From: Zygnema cylindricum
Taxonomy: Eukaryota; Streptophyta; Zygnematophyceae; Zygnematales; Zygnemataceae
Reading direction: 5' to 3'
Assembly (NCBI GenBank): GCA_037447655.1
Contig: JBBHKE010000992.1
Coordinates: 1-62,000 of the forward strand
Length of the DNA stretch: 62,000 bases
Shown: positions 33,101 to 40,838 of the stretch, piece after piece
Layout of the letters: the number at the start of each line of letters is the position of its first letter
Position numbering within the stretch: the first letter of the stretch is position 1
Position numbers and translations under genes: made by a program
The notes under the pieces: model-generated
Database searches by the model: none
Seen by the model: the letters and a program-made list of their open reading frames with translations, nothing else
Told to the model about the DNA's origin: nothing

Positions 33101-35762
33101 TATTCTACTTTTTTTTTTTAGTTATTCATTTTCAATTGGAATTTTAACATTTAAAAAAATCATTTTAGGTGTTTCTAAGGTTATTTTATTTGTCCAAGCA
33201 ACAAACTAAAAGAGTCAATTTTATTACAACGTAATGGTTTGATAATTGCTTATAAAAAACAAAATATATTGGTTATAAAAAACATTGTTATGTACTTAAT
33301 GAAATTTGCATTAATCAATCTTAATGCCAAGTGAGTAATTAATTTGTAAAATAATTACAGTAATAAGCAAAAATATTATTAAGATATTGATATCTAAGAA
33401 ATTTAGAGCCCGCATCTTTTTTCAGTATTGTTGTAGATGAATCAAGGTGGATTCCTCCCCAAATATTTTTATTTCTTAGACGTCTACCCATGGATTTTTA
33501 TAGCTTGCCGGGTAGTTTTCTGATAAAATGTTGGACCATATTTACAGCTTTGTTGGTGACAACTACTTTACCGGGATGGTTACCACTTACTTCGGGCTTC
33601 CCTATTGTTTCGATTTAAAAAACAATTGTCTATTTGGCCCAAACCTCCGAACCGAATGTGCATCAAGTGATCAACGAAGTAAAAGCGATTGTGACGCGTT
33701 TTGCAATGCAACCCAACCAGGAGGCCCTTGTGGGGGAGGCGGTATTTGTTCCATAGGCACGAAGGGGACATCGTGTGCATGTAATAAAGGATACAACAAT
33801 CACGCTAGCAAGTTTACTTGCAAAGGTAGATCCACCTTCAACAAGATGCAAGCTAATGCAATATTTATTTTTAAAAATACGAACGATATACTGATTTTTT
33901 TTCTTTCATTTTCATGCATGCTGTATACCAATAAGACATTCACAACAAAAATTTCAAATTGGAATTTTAAGGACCTAATTATTATAAAGCAATAACCATA
34001 ATCGGCCAATATACGAGGGAAGATAAAGTCAATGTTTGAGACTTTAAAGGAGCTCCCAAAATTTTGGCTTTTAGTTGTGCACACCATGTTTATAAGTGTT
34101 TCCAATTCCTCTGACTTCGTAAACAAAACATCCAATTGTATTGTTACATTTTTTAATCCATGAAGTTTTCTTACTAATGGGGAAATTCTTTTCCGGGTGT
34201 TCAATTTTTTTTTGCTCATAAACATACCGATTTTTCAATTTTCCATTTAACTCGAATTTGTTTTTTTTTCCAATTTTTTTTAAAACGACAACAGATCAAT
34301 TTTTTTTAAATTATCTTATTTTTAAATATCTAAAGAGATTGTTTTATTAACAAATTAACTAGTTTTTTTCCATTTGCATTCAAATATAGCGCATGAAAAT
34401 TTGTAACACCTTTGGAGCGTAAACTAAAATCAAATGTCTCATAAATTAAAATTTTATCCTAATGAAATCTCAAAGTTGCTATGAACTTAGTCTGTGAAAA
34501 AAAACTGTCGTTTATAAAATGATCGTAAAATTAAGCAAAATCTAATTTAAAACACACTCACAAACTTGAAGAAACCACAATTTTGGGTAAATCTTGTCTT
34601 TTGCTTTTTTTTTTTTCTTTTCAAAATTTTCTTAGACTTTTTTTGTGTTTGACAACCATAGCTATAGGAATAATCTTTACTTACACAACCGTATGCAAGC
34701 TATTTTTTTACATTTTTGTTAAATCTCTCAACTGGATTTGGCATGTGTAGACATTTGCAATTCTATTTTATTTCCCTGATTTTTTTTTTTCAACAGGGTC
34801 ATAAAAATAAAAAACATGTAACTTTTTATAAAGGTTAAACTTCAAACAATAAGAGTTGTATTTTATGACAAATTCTCACAATTTCGAATAAATGGTATTT
34901 GTAAAAAGATTATGTTGATTGCAAAGTAATACAAAACATTTAAAGTGAACCATTTTTTTCATTAAAAAAAAACATTGAAATACAAGGTAGTTCATGCATG
35001 TATTAGCCTTAAACGTACCCGAATATCTTTTATCTTTTGTTTGTTCGGCTCATCTTTGTTGCAATTCTCTTTACACCCCCATTTTGCCACCAATCAACGT
35101 TTCTCACATCTTTTCGCCATCAGTGGCTCCTCATGTCAATCCACTTCAATCTTTTAGCCCCACCTTCACCAGATTTTTTTTTTTCTCTAAATCTTTACTA
35201 CACGTGATATATTTTAAAACGAAAAATGATCACTATCTCAATAATTTATACTAGGATGATCAATAAATTCGACTTTTTCATAAAATATAGTTATTTGTTT
35301 GCCAAAAGCACTATGATTGACAACAAATATTTCTTCTCTCTTCTTTCTTTAATGGTCTTGTAGTGGTGAAGCCACAACCGCCTCCTCGTTTCTTTGATCT
35401 TGCCCCTCCATTTGTTTGTACACCAAAAAGCAGTATGATTGATAAAAAATGTTCTTGTGTCTTCTTGTCACAATGGTTTTGTAGTGATGAAGCCGCCTCC
35501 TCTTTCCTCTGCTTATCCCTCTCCTCCTCCAAAATCCCCACCTCCACGTCGCCCCTCTCCTCCTTCACCCCGTTCAAAAGCCCCACCTCCTCGTAGCCCT
35601 CGTCCTACGTCACCTCCTCCAAAATCCCCTCCTCGTCACCCCCCTCCTCTTCGCCCCCCCCCTCCCTCACCTCGTTCAAAATCCCCACCCCCTCGTCGCC
35701 CCTCTCGTACCTCACCTCCAAAATTCCCACCTCCTCGTGCCCGTTCCTTGTTGAGGAAGTAA
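12086..35762 (+). CDS. Secreted LRR protein with EGF-like cap and extensin-like Pro-rich tail (14 exons, 503 aa)
   Basis: Join 12086-12182, 12326-12467, 13321-13392, 15758-15829, 20060-20131, 20524-20595, 22557-22625, 23435-23506, 26707-26778, 27097-27168, 31043-31114, 32173-32244, 33548-33825, 35485-35762. The sum is 1512 nt, in frame to TAA, with GT-AG at every junction. Domains: signal peptide (about 1-20), N-cap with a C-W-C pattern (to about 79), ten 23-24-residue plant LRRs, a final LRR joined to a ten-Cys segment with an EGF-like pattern, and a basic SPPPK/SPPPR-rich tail. No membrane segment or kinase was found, so it is predicted to act in the cell wall or apoplast. The nearest architecture known to me is that of LRR-extensins; the EGF-like module between LRRs and extensin tail is not part of that standard layout. 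Function is inferred only from domains: extracellular ligand binding. Transcript support is needed for exact splice choices, especially at exon 14. Confidence 0.85.
12326..12467 (+). CDS. LRR gene exon 2: LRR N-terminal cap
   Basis: 142 nt, phase 1 in and phase 2 out (AT before GTGAGC). Encodes an amphipathic Ala/Glu/Lys stretch (AALEAVKAAVEHKEQF), then CSTGGDPDSWDDTVPFRC and DNSRRVYK. The W followed by PFRCD and RRVYKI parallels the plant LRRNT_2 cap (W...C...RV..L), though the usual CxWxGVxC is reduced to one Cys on that side. Confidence 0.8.
12468..13320 (+). other. LRR gene intron 2, weakly purine-rich
   Basis: 853-nt intron (GTGAGC to GTGCAG) with G/A-rich stretches at 12690-12860 and 12985-13270. 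No exon signal was seen inside; the open frames reflect skewed composition. Confidence 0.6.
13321..13392 (+). CDS. LRR gene exon 3: LRR1
   Basis: Exactly 72 nt between GTGCAG and GTGAGT, phase 2 on both sides. Together with exon 2 it reads RVYKINLLYLQLGGSIAPEI and continues GNLTRLKE, a standard first plant LRR (GGSIAPEIGNLTRL). It is the most diverged of the LRR exons and its donor lacks the GTAAGACACATGAC flank shared by later ones. Confidence 0.85.
13393..15757 (+). other. LRR gene intron 3
   Basis: 2365-nt intron. Mostly AT-rich unique sequence with a (TA)n run at about 14862-14885 and a polypurine block at about 15429-15635, followed by the recurring acceptor flank (TTCGTTATGTGAATGCCCGTG, then TCACAG). 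A short LRR-like string near 14530 is not an exon. Confidence 0.6.
15758..15829 (+). CDS. LRR gene exon 4: LRR2
   Basis: 72 nt, phase 2/2, between GTCACAG and GTAAGTCACATGAC. Encodes RLQENWFSGSIPPSIGQLTS then LEF; the exposed residues are R, Q, E and W. The intron flanks show the common motif shared by LRR exons 2-10. Confidence 0.9.
15885..16770 (+). repeat. Polypurine (GGGAGA-type) array, intron 4
   Basis: Nearly all G and A on the sense strand, built of GAGAGGGAGA and GGGGGAGAG variants with occasional T. Long frames on either strand here are low-complexity artefacts. Confidence 0.9.
16771..17265 (+). repeat. TTAATACTTA-type AT repeat, intron 4
   Basis: Degenerate array of TTAATACTTAATA and TAATAATTAAT words directly after the polypurine block, the same order as in introns 8, 10 and 11. 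Confidence 0.8.
17280..19830 (+). repeat. AAT/AAC trinucleotide array, about 2.5 kb, intron 4
   Basis: Almost continuous ATAATA/ACAATA/AGTAAT triplets, with a purer AACAAT stretch (about 19015-19100) and AACAATAACACT units (about 19535-19610). The triplet period creates frames of Ile/Val/Thr or Asn/Thr/Tyr on both strands that are not genes. Confidence 0.93.
20060..20131 (+). CDS. LRR gene exon 5: LRR3
   Basis: 72 nt, phase 2/2, between GTGTCACAG and GTAAGATACATGAC. Encodes YLHRNDLTGSIPSSIGQLTS then LQY. The exposed residues (Y, H, R, D) differ from its neighbours while SIPSSIGQLTSL is the array consensus. Confidence 0.92.
20524..20595 (+). CDS. LRR gene exon 6: LRR4
   Basis: 72 nt, phase 2/2, between GTCACAG and GTAAGACGCATGA. 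Encodes YLYTNHLSGNIPSSIGQMTS then LQS. It lies only 392 nt after exon 5, one of the shortest introns, so exons 5 and 6 may be a recent tandem pair. Confidence 0.92.
20655..22275 (+). repeat. Polypurine array, intron 6
   Basis: About 1.6 kb of GGGAGAG/GAGGGAGA variants on the sense strand after a GGGGTGGGGGT start. The common 5' exon-flank module follows (GACAAATTGTGGCAAAGAG at about 22348). Confidence 0.9.
22557..22625 (+). CDS. LRR gene exon 7: LRR5 (one codon short)
   Basis: 69 nt, phase 2/2, between ATCGCAG and GTAAGACACATGG. Encodes YISQNQLNGRIPSSIGLTS then LQL: the Gln codon of GQLTSL is missing, an in-frame deletion giving a 23-residue repeat. The frame is preserved. Confidence 0.9.
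23030..23330 (+). repeat. Polypurine block, intron 7
   Basis: About 300 bp of G/A-rich sequence (GAGGGAGAG variants), sense strand, ahead of the flank module GTAAATTGTAAAATGG and exon 8. Confidence 0.8.
23435..23506 (+). CDS. LRR gene exon 8: LRR6
   Basis: 72 nt, phase 2/2, between GTCACAG and GTAAGACACATGAC. Encodes WLDDNNLSGNIPSSICNLTS then LQS; IGQ is replaced by ICN, adding an unusual free cysteine on the convex side. Confidence 0.92.
23545..25070 (+). repeat. Polypurine array, intron 8
   Basis: About 1.5 kb of GGGAGAGG-type sequence with few pyrimidines, beginning within 40 bases of the exon 8 donor flank. Confidence 0.92.
25075..26130 (+). repeat. TTAATACTTA and AAT repeat, intron 8
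   Basis: Continues the composite order: TAATACTTAATA-type sequence (to about 25900), then AATAATAACAAT triplets (about 25905-26130), then unique AT-rich sequence and the exon-flank module. Confidence 0.8.
26707..26778 (+). CDS. LRR gene exon 9: LRR7
   Basis: 72 nt, phase 2/2, between ATCACAG and GTAAGACACATGAC. Encodes DLDNNQLSGSIPLSIGRLTS then LNF, close to the plant consensus. Confidence 0.92.
26820..26990 (+). repeat. Short polypurine block, intron 9
   Basis: About 170 bp of GAGAGGGAGAGAGG-type sequence in the 318-nt intron between LRR7 and LRR8. Confidence 0.75.
27097..27168 (+). CDS. LRR gene exon 10: LRR8
   Basis: 72 nt, phase 2/2, between TTTTATAG and GTAAGATCATGAC. Encodes DLSYNQLSGSVPSSIGQLTS then LQN. 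The preceding intron is only 318 nt. The acceptor has changed from TCACAG to TTATAG but remains a legal AG site. Confidence 0.92.
27350..29410 (+). repeat. Polypurine array, intron 10, split by an insertion
   Basis: G/A-rich from about 27350 to 27600 and from 28241 to 29410, with unrelated sequence between. The 416-codon opposite-strand frame (28213-29463) is Ser/Pro/Leu-only and is a composition artefact. Confidence 0.88.
27601..28240. other. Apparent insertion within the intron 10 polypurine array
   Basis: About 640 bp of balanced composition interrupts the array. It has CGTAC/CGATAT words (CGGTTATATATCGGCAAAAC) resembling the TIR elements at 7-10 kb, and an inverted pair GTTAGTGTG / CACACTAAC (about 28160 and 28213). 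Clear terminal repeats or a target duplication were not identified. Confidence 0.45.
29411..30765 (+). repeat. TTAATACTTA, AAT and (TA)n repeats, intron 10
   Basis: TAATACTTAATA-type sequence to about 30480, AATAATAAT triplets to about 30710, then a (TA)n/(ATATAC)n run to about 30765. The exon-flank module (ACAAACTGTGCCAAAGA) follows. Confidence 0.82.
31043..31114 (+). CDS. LRR gene exon 11: LRR9
   Basis: 72 nt, phase 2/2, between TTGTCACAG and GTAAGAAAAATGAC. Encodes YLHYNKLSGIVPSSIGQMTS then LQQ. Its 5' intron (3874 nt) is the second longest and includes an apparently foreign 640-bp segment. Confidence 0.92.
31145..31930 (+). repeat. Polypurine then TTAATACTTA repeat, intron 11
   Basis: Polypurine about 31145-31405 followed by TTAATACTTAAT-type sequence to 31930, a smaller version of the composite order seen in introns 4, 8 and 10. 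Confidence 0.8.
32173..32244 (+). CDS. LRR gene exon 12: LRR10
   Basis: 72 nt, phase 2/2, between TTGTCACAG and GTAAGACACATGAC. Encodes SLNNNQFTGIFPWTIDILTS then LEF. Its backbone is more diverged (WTIDILTSL), as expected near the end of a solenoid. Confidence 0.9.
32285..32575 (+). repeat. Polypurine block, intron 12
   Basis: About 290 bp of GAGAGAGGG-type sequence directly after the exon 12 donor flank. Confidence 0.8.
32576..33547 (+). other. Rest of intron 12, with an exonless flank module
   Basis: AT-rich. Near 32800-32930 it contains the usual pre-exon module words (ACATTTGAAAATTGTATTT, TTTCTTGTGGATTATTA), but no LRR exon follows; sequence passes into AGCAAAGAGAGGGAGAGG. It ends with TTTACAG before exon 13. 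Confidence 0.5.
33548..33825 (+). CDS. LRR gene exon 13: last LRR plus Cys-rich EGF-like C-cap
   Basis: 278 nt, phase 2 in (after TTTACAG), phase 1 out (before GTAGATCC). Starts FVGDNYFTGMVTTYFG, aligning with LxLxxNxLSGxIP, then a cap with PYCFDLKNNCLFGP. The Cys-rich part follows: CDAFCNATQPGGPCGGGGIC and CACNKGY, ending FTCK. The pattern Cx..CxxGGxCx..CxCxxGYx..C is EGF-like. Upstream ATG and stops lie in the intron. The 5' flank does not carry the repeated LRR-intron motif, so this exon was not part of the amplification. Confidence 0.85.
33826..35484 (+). other. LRR gene intron 13
   Basis: 1659 nt, AT-rich, GTAGAT to TTTTGTAG. The 35000-35363 part is clearly related to 49650-50018. The last part is a tandem duplication with two acceptors. 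Confidence 0.6.
35300..35540 (+). repeat. 121-bp tandem duplication over the exon 14 acceptor
   Basis: AGCACTATGATTGACAA...AATGGTCTTGTAGTGGTGAAGCC (to about 35372) is repeated as AGCAGTATGATTGATAA...AATGGTTTTGTAGTGATGAAGCC (to about 35493). The two AG acceptors (35363 and 35484) are 121 bases apart, so choosing the upstream one without a further splice shifts the frame. A third form of the motif occurs at 49985-50030. Confidence 0.75.
35485..35762 (+). CDS. LRR gene exon 14: basic extensin-like Pro-rich tail
   Basis: 278 nt after TTTTGTAG, phase 1, to TAA at 35760-35762. Reads VMKPPPLSSAYPSPPPKSPP and continues with repeated SPPPK, SPPPR, PRSPRP and SPRSK, ending RSLLRK. Ser-Pro2-3 blocks are likely Hyp-glycosylation substrates; full SPPPP and Tyr cross-link motifs are absent. 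An alternative acceptor at 35363/35364 exists in an upstream tandem copy of the exon start. The opposite-strand frame over this exon is only its shadow. Confidence 0.82.
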
Positions 35763-36590
35763 AAAGTAAAACGTGGAAAAATGGAAAATATTGTTGTTGG
35801 AACCAATATCGGCTGGAAAACACAACAAAAGAAAGACGATGATTAAGTATACTTAAAGTTCAAGCCTTTGAAAAGACAAATATTTGGTGGACGCATTTTT
35901 GGTCGTATGTATGGCTTTCAAGTCAACATGTCGGTTCTATTTTGATTGCTAATATGAATTCAGATTAGTCAAGTATCTGAGCTCGACAAGTTTTTTTTTT
36001 TTTGTGAACGTTTTGTTTTTGAAATTTGAACAATATTTTCCAATACATCGATTTAGTGATGTTTTTCACAAAGACCTTTAAACATTCATCTTACACATTT
36101 TATAAATTTAATTTTATCAAGTTTCGGCTAAAATAAGTTTGTTGAATGGCGTGGTCTTGACCCATTTTTATTTCATTTTATTGATTCTTTACATTTTACT
36201 ATAATGTATCTAAATCTCTGCCTTTAAGTAGTGATCGTGATCAAACACCAATATCCCACATACAATGTGGGAATGTTTCCTTTTAGCCTTGTAGTATGTA
36301 AAGACCTTTTATTGCGATATGGAAGTGGGTCGAGAAGAAGAACACATCACTCAATATTCTATTATTATCCACCTCGAGAAAAAAATCAGATAACTATGTT
36401 GAATATAACGGGAACTACACGCTTAAGATTTTTTTTAACTTTCTGGTAATACATCCATTCTTTTGGTTTCAAACCTTTGAGCACACAAAACATTCGAAGA
36501 AACTAATTGTCATTTGTAAGTAGGGTATTTTAACTGTTAAAACTGTTTCACGTTATTACCTATTTGTCGTCGACAATTTTTTACAATACA
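35763..36590 (+). other. 3' UTR / 3' flank of the LRR gene
   Basis: No coding frame. Its sequence is recognisably repeated downstream at 50069-50830 (for example TTGATTGCTAATATG then AGTCAAGTAT, and GATAACTATGTTGAATATAA), and a piece again at 50930-51050. No unambiguous poly(A) site could be picked. Confidence 0.5.
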
Positions 36591-36738
36591 TATAATGTAT
36601 ACATATGTATATATATACATAAAGATGCATATAAATATATACATATATGTATATATTACATACATTTATATCCATATATATGTATATACGAACTCACATG
36701 TATATACATGTATATATAGATACACATATATATACATA
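36591..36738. repeat. (ATATAC/ATGTAT)n microsatellite
   Basis: Alternating ATACATATATGTATAT-type sequence of about 150 bp, self-complementary and cruciform-prone. Confidence 0.85.
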
Positions 36739-36739
36739 T

Positions 36740-37255
36740 GAAAAATGAGGAGAGGGAGCAAGAAGAGGGGGAAAGGGAGAGACGGGGAGGAGGGAGAGAA
36801 GGACGAGAAAGGCGATAAGGAGAGGGAGAAAGGGAGGGAGTATTGAAAAGGAGCAAGGGAAGAGGGCAAGCAGCGGGAGCAATGAGAGGGAGCAAGAGAG
36901 GGAGAAAAGAGATGGCGCCCAGAGAGGGGGAAGTGAGGGCGACCCTACGTTGCTCCTCAACCGTCACTGCTAGAGTAAAGGTTGATCACAATCAGGTGTG
37001 GGAACCCATTGAGTGAAAAAAGAGAAGGAGAAAGGGAGAGGGAGAGGGAGTAAAAGGAGAGAGAAATGGGAGGAGAGAGAGAGAGAGGGGGCGCACGACC
37101 TGCTTTCCTGGGCTCTGGCACCAAGGGCCGCTGCTAACGTTGGTTCAATGGAATAAGAGGGGCAAGGCCAAAGAGAGTCGGACAGGGATAGAGAGTGAGA
37201 CAGAAAGAGGCTCTACCAGGGGCCGTTACTGCCGGTGGTTGAATGATAGAAGGAG
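36740..37255 (+). repeat. Polypurine blocks with interspersed GC-rich units
   Basis: G/A-rich at 36740-36945, 37015-37095 and 37155-37210, separated by short GC-rich pieces such as GGGCCGCTGCTAACG and GGGCCGTTACTGCCG that look like degenerate repeats of each other. No gene. Confidence 0.65.
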
Positions 37256-37685
37256 AGTAAAAGGTATAAATCTTGAAAGCAGGGAAGTTTCAAGATTTGT
37301 GATGAAGGGAGGACAGTGAGGCAACAAAAAAATGAAGTGCTTTGGAATATCGAAAAACCAAAAAGGGAAATTTAGCAATTGAAAAAACAACACAATAAAA
37401 AGACAAGTTAGTTTTAACGAAGTCCTAAATCCACGACCGTGTTAAAGGTTGTAAAAATACAAACCCTAAACATTCATTTCAAACTCCATAAAAATAAAAT
37501 AAAAAACTGAAACCTTTGATGATAAAAAAAAAATGTGAAAAAATACACACAAATAAAACCAAAAAACTAAATTCATTCCGCAGATATTTAAAAAGTCAAT
37601 GCATAAATAAACATTTAAAAAATTAAAAAATAAAATAAAAAATACTGTATCTTGATGTTATCTCCAATTTTGAGACTAAGCTAAA
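37256..37685. other. Intergenic, no gene seen
   Basis: A-rich sequence without frames or recognised repeats. Confidence 0.5.
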
Positions 37686-37689
37686 TAAT

Positions 37690-37990
37690 CCATCTCCCAC
37701 TACCCTTGCCTCTCTCTCTCTCTTCCTCCGCTTTTTTACTCTCCCTCTCCCTTTTGATTCTCTCTCTACCCCTTTTGATTCTCTCTCTCCCCCTTTTGAT
37801 TCTCTCTCTTCCTCTCCTTTTTCCTGTCGTTTTCATTCTCCCTCTCCACCCCCCCCTCGTTCTCCCACTCCTCCCTCTTTCTTTGACTCTCACCCTCTCT
37901 TTTCCTCTCCTCAATCTCCCCCTTTCCCTCACTATCCCTCTCTCTCTCTCTCCACCTCCCTCTCCATCTTACTCCATCTCCTCCCTCACG
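37690..37990 (-). repeat. Polypyrimidine tract
   Basis: C/T-rich with a TCTCTCTCTTCCTCTCC-type core and CCCTTTTGATTCTCTCTC units repeated three to four times (about 37748-37812). It is the complement-strand version of the intronic polypurine arrays. Confidence 0.85.
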
Positions 37991-39980
37991 CCCTGAATCC
38001 AACCCCACCCACCATCCTAAGATATTTTCCTCTTGTTGAAATGTCGCTTCCATCTGTAAGAGAGAAAGATTTTGTGTATTGATACACAATATGTAGCAGA
38101 TACATAGTACTAGTACAAAGGTTCCCGTACGGATAGAAGTACACACCTGAGAGCAACATCGGATTTAGCGGAATATCGGCTTCTTTTGACGTTAAAAATC
38201 GTCAACCGATCCGCAAACAAAACAATGATCGAGCCGCTACAGTAAACACCTGAAACACCGGGAATAACTTCACGCGACTAATTTACACGCTGGCGATTGC
38301 GATTTGTTTATACATTTCTCACAGGACCACATGACGAAGATGTTTTCGTCAGAGTCAATTATGTTTTTCAGCATAGCATTTCTCTATTCTACAACTTGTC
38401 GGCATGCGCATTAAAACTTTGTGTGAATCGTAGGTTTTTCCACCTGATGTAGTTAGTGTGTTTTAGACATACCTCAAGGTACGTAAGTGAATAACTTTAG
38501 CAGTTATTGACCGGTTGATGATATAGTAGAAGAATTTGTGTGTATAAAATAACTCTTAGGACTTAGGAAATTCAGCAGACTCTTAAGCTAGTTTGTAGAT
38601 TCAACCGAATTGGCATTTTTAATCAACCAAAACTTTCACTACACTATGTCAAATGCTCTAAAATTTTGCATAGGATTCCATCAGGACTGTGATCTACCAA
38701 AATTTCAATGAGTTTGGCTACTAAAAAATAACTTTTATGTTAATCTGAAAGTATCACTTCCTTGTGTTGAAAAACTCCGTTAGGCAATAGGTGCCGAGGT
38801 AAGGAAATAGCATTGGGTTGCTTAGCTGCAGGTATTTTCTGCATGGAATATTTGGAACCTCGTCCCGCTCTATCCTAAAGTTTCTCCCTCCTCTCCTCCG
38901 ACCACTTTTCTCTCGTCCCCCCAGCCTAAATTTTTCCGCTAAATGGTGGTGGCGTGGAGAAGCGGTTATGAGAGGAGTGTCATAGGGGTGGGTGGTGGGG
39001 CAAAGAATGCGGAGCTACGGAGAGGAGGTAAAAACGGGGGAGGGGAGAAACGGAGGAGAAAGCGAGGGCGGGGGTGGGAGGAGGGATAGAAGAGAAAGGT
39101 GTGGAGAGAAAAGTGGACTTTACAAGTTAGAGATCCACAAGCAAGTTCGGAACGAAGGAATGAGTGACACCCTAATGCTAAGTTTGAACCAATTTTAGGT
39201 CAATGTTTTCGCAATATCGAGTCAATATATCCATATTTTAACTTCTGAAAATATCGATATTAACAGATATTTAACCTGAATTGCAACATGATGTGATAGC
39301 ACGATATCTCTACGAAATATAGTTTATAGACACAATAATCCTTGTGCACTCTATTTGATACCTCCAATTTAAAAATTGCAACAAGTACACTTCCCATAGT
39401 TGTTAAAATATGTGAGCGTGTGTGAGCGTCTGTGTGGAGAGATGAGGTGTCGGGCAAGGCGGGAGAGGTGGAAGGGGTGGGACGGGTGGGAAAAGTAAAA
39501 AAGGTGGGGGAAGGTTGGGGGCGAGTTGGGGCGGGATGAACAGTGGGGTCCCTCGTTGGAGAAGGGGGCAAAGGTGGGAGAAGCTAGGGGAGCGGGGGAG
39601 GGAGGAAGGGATAATAATAAAAACTAGTGATCTGTATTGAGAGCCTCTTGTAGATAGAATCCTCTTGTCGATATTCTATCCGTACCTTTTTTGACCTACC
39701 GAGAATCAATGATTTGTTGTGATATGTCGATAAGGCTACCATCCTGATAAAATTACGATACTTCGACATAAGTTATTGGGTCGATAACGACCGTGATATA
39801 TTTGTACGTAGATATTGTGTCGATTGTCAAAAAAATTGAAAAACCACCCTTTTTCTTCAGAGAAGCAAAACAAAAAAATACAAAATATATCCATCACCAT
39901 AATGTTCCTCCAAAATTCGATGTATTAATAAAACGCCAACAAAAATCTCTCTTCACTTCACTCCTTTCTAGCCCTCCTAA
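37991..39980. other. Intergenic, no gene seen
   Basis: No supported gene. G-rich stretches at about 38990-39115 and 39430-39605 (GGGGTGGGACGGGTGGG) could form quadruplexes. CGATAT-rich words near 39200-39260 and 39640-39800 resemble the TIR-element region at 7-10 kb. Confidence 0.45.
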
Positions 39981-39989
39981 AAAGGTACT

Positions 39990-40731
39990 AAGTAACTAAA
40001 CATCTAAAAAATCATAAAGGTTCTCAAACCGAATAGAGTAAACAACTAATTGGAAATACCTCCCAATTCTATGGGACCGACAATAACTACACTTGTTGTG
40101 TTCACTTGAAAAAGTAAAACTGATCAAAGTCAATTGAACCGACAAAACCAAACTGTCTTAATTTGACCAATAGACCACACAAAGCTGTGAATCAACTAGA
40201 CGACTAGACATCAACGAGAATTTTCCCCAACATTTCCCTAGTACTAAATCACCTCATAAAAAACAAAGATTTCTTTTAATCCTTGCCTGCAAATTTCTTC
40301 CCAATGTCATAAACTTCCTCTAATGCTACTTAGTCAATATGTTTGCAATTTGATCTTACGTAGGTATAAATACAAATTCGATTTCCTCTTTTCAATCTAC
40401 GTTGCAAACAAAATTTCAATGAATTTTGATGTGTTTTGTACGCTTATTCAAAGTAAGTTTTTTAGTAAGTGCAACAAAGGGGATATTATCACTCAATAAT
40501 ATTATACTGTTTTCTCACACCAACTCTAGACAAAAATATTTTGATCCACGTAGCATTCATGGCAGTATGATATGCAACTATGTACTCAGCGTCTTTAGAT
40601 AATAGTGCAACATTGAGACACAAACGTAAATTCCATGAGATTGCTTCTTTTGCAAGTAAAAACATGTATCTTGACATATACCTTATCGTATCATGATCAC
40701 CTCTATAAAGAGCATCACAACAACTCAACAT
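39990..40731 (-). mobile_element. 3' end of a minus-strand Copia element (RNase H and LTR start)
   Basis: Read on the minus strand, RNase H motifs give way to decayed sequence with KHI-like and QIA/ILTK-like remnants, then a purine-rich ACTAGGGAAA and TGTTGGGGAAAATTC, a likely 3' LTR start at about 40230. The LTR would continue toward lower coordinates; its far end is not determined. The element differs from families A and E2. Confidence 0.65.
40489..40731 (-). pseudogene. Copia RNase H fragment
   Basis: An 80-codon frame containing YRGDHDTIRYMSRYMFLLAK, EAISWNLRL, VALLSKDAEYIVAYHTAMNA and WIKIFLSRVGV. This follows the copia RNase H pattern (AGD..TRRSTSGYMF...ISW.SRLQ..VALSSTEAEYIA...EA.W). 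RRST has become IRYM and SSTEAEY has become LSKDAEY. The frame stops early and no RT precedes it. Confidence 0.85.
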
Positions 40732-40838
40732 CGGTCATTTTTCCATAAACAAACCAAAGACCAAGAGTTAGTGCCAATTACCTAAAAGCCCTCTTTACCG
40801 ATTCCTAATGTATTTGTTTGGATTGGTTCCGTATAGTA

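Noticed and set aside
33415-33547. Possible LRR exon after CTTAG (RLPMDFYSLPGSF)
   Set aside because: No NxLSG or SIGxLTSL pattern and no donor at the expected position; treated as intron 12 sequence.
35311-35596. Minus-strand and out-of-frame ORFs across the Pro-rich exon
   Set aside because: Shadows of the exon 14 coding sequence and of its upstream duplicate; kept only as an alternative-splice possibility on the plus strand.
33548-36590. Transmembrane segment and kinase domain of a receptor kinase
   Set aside because: Searched in all frames downstream of the LRRs; none found before the stop at 35762 or in the 3' flank.
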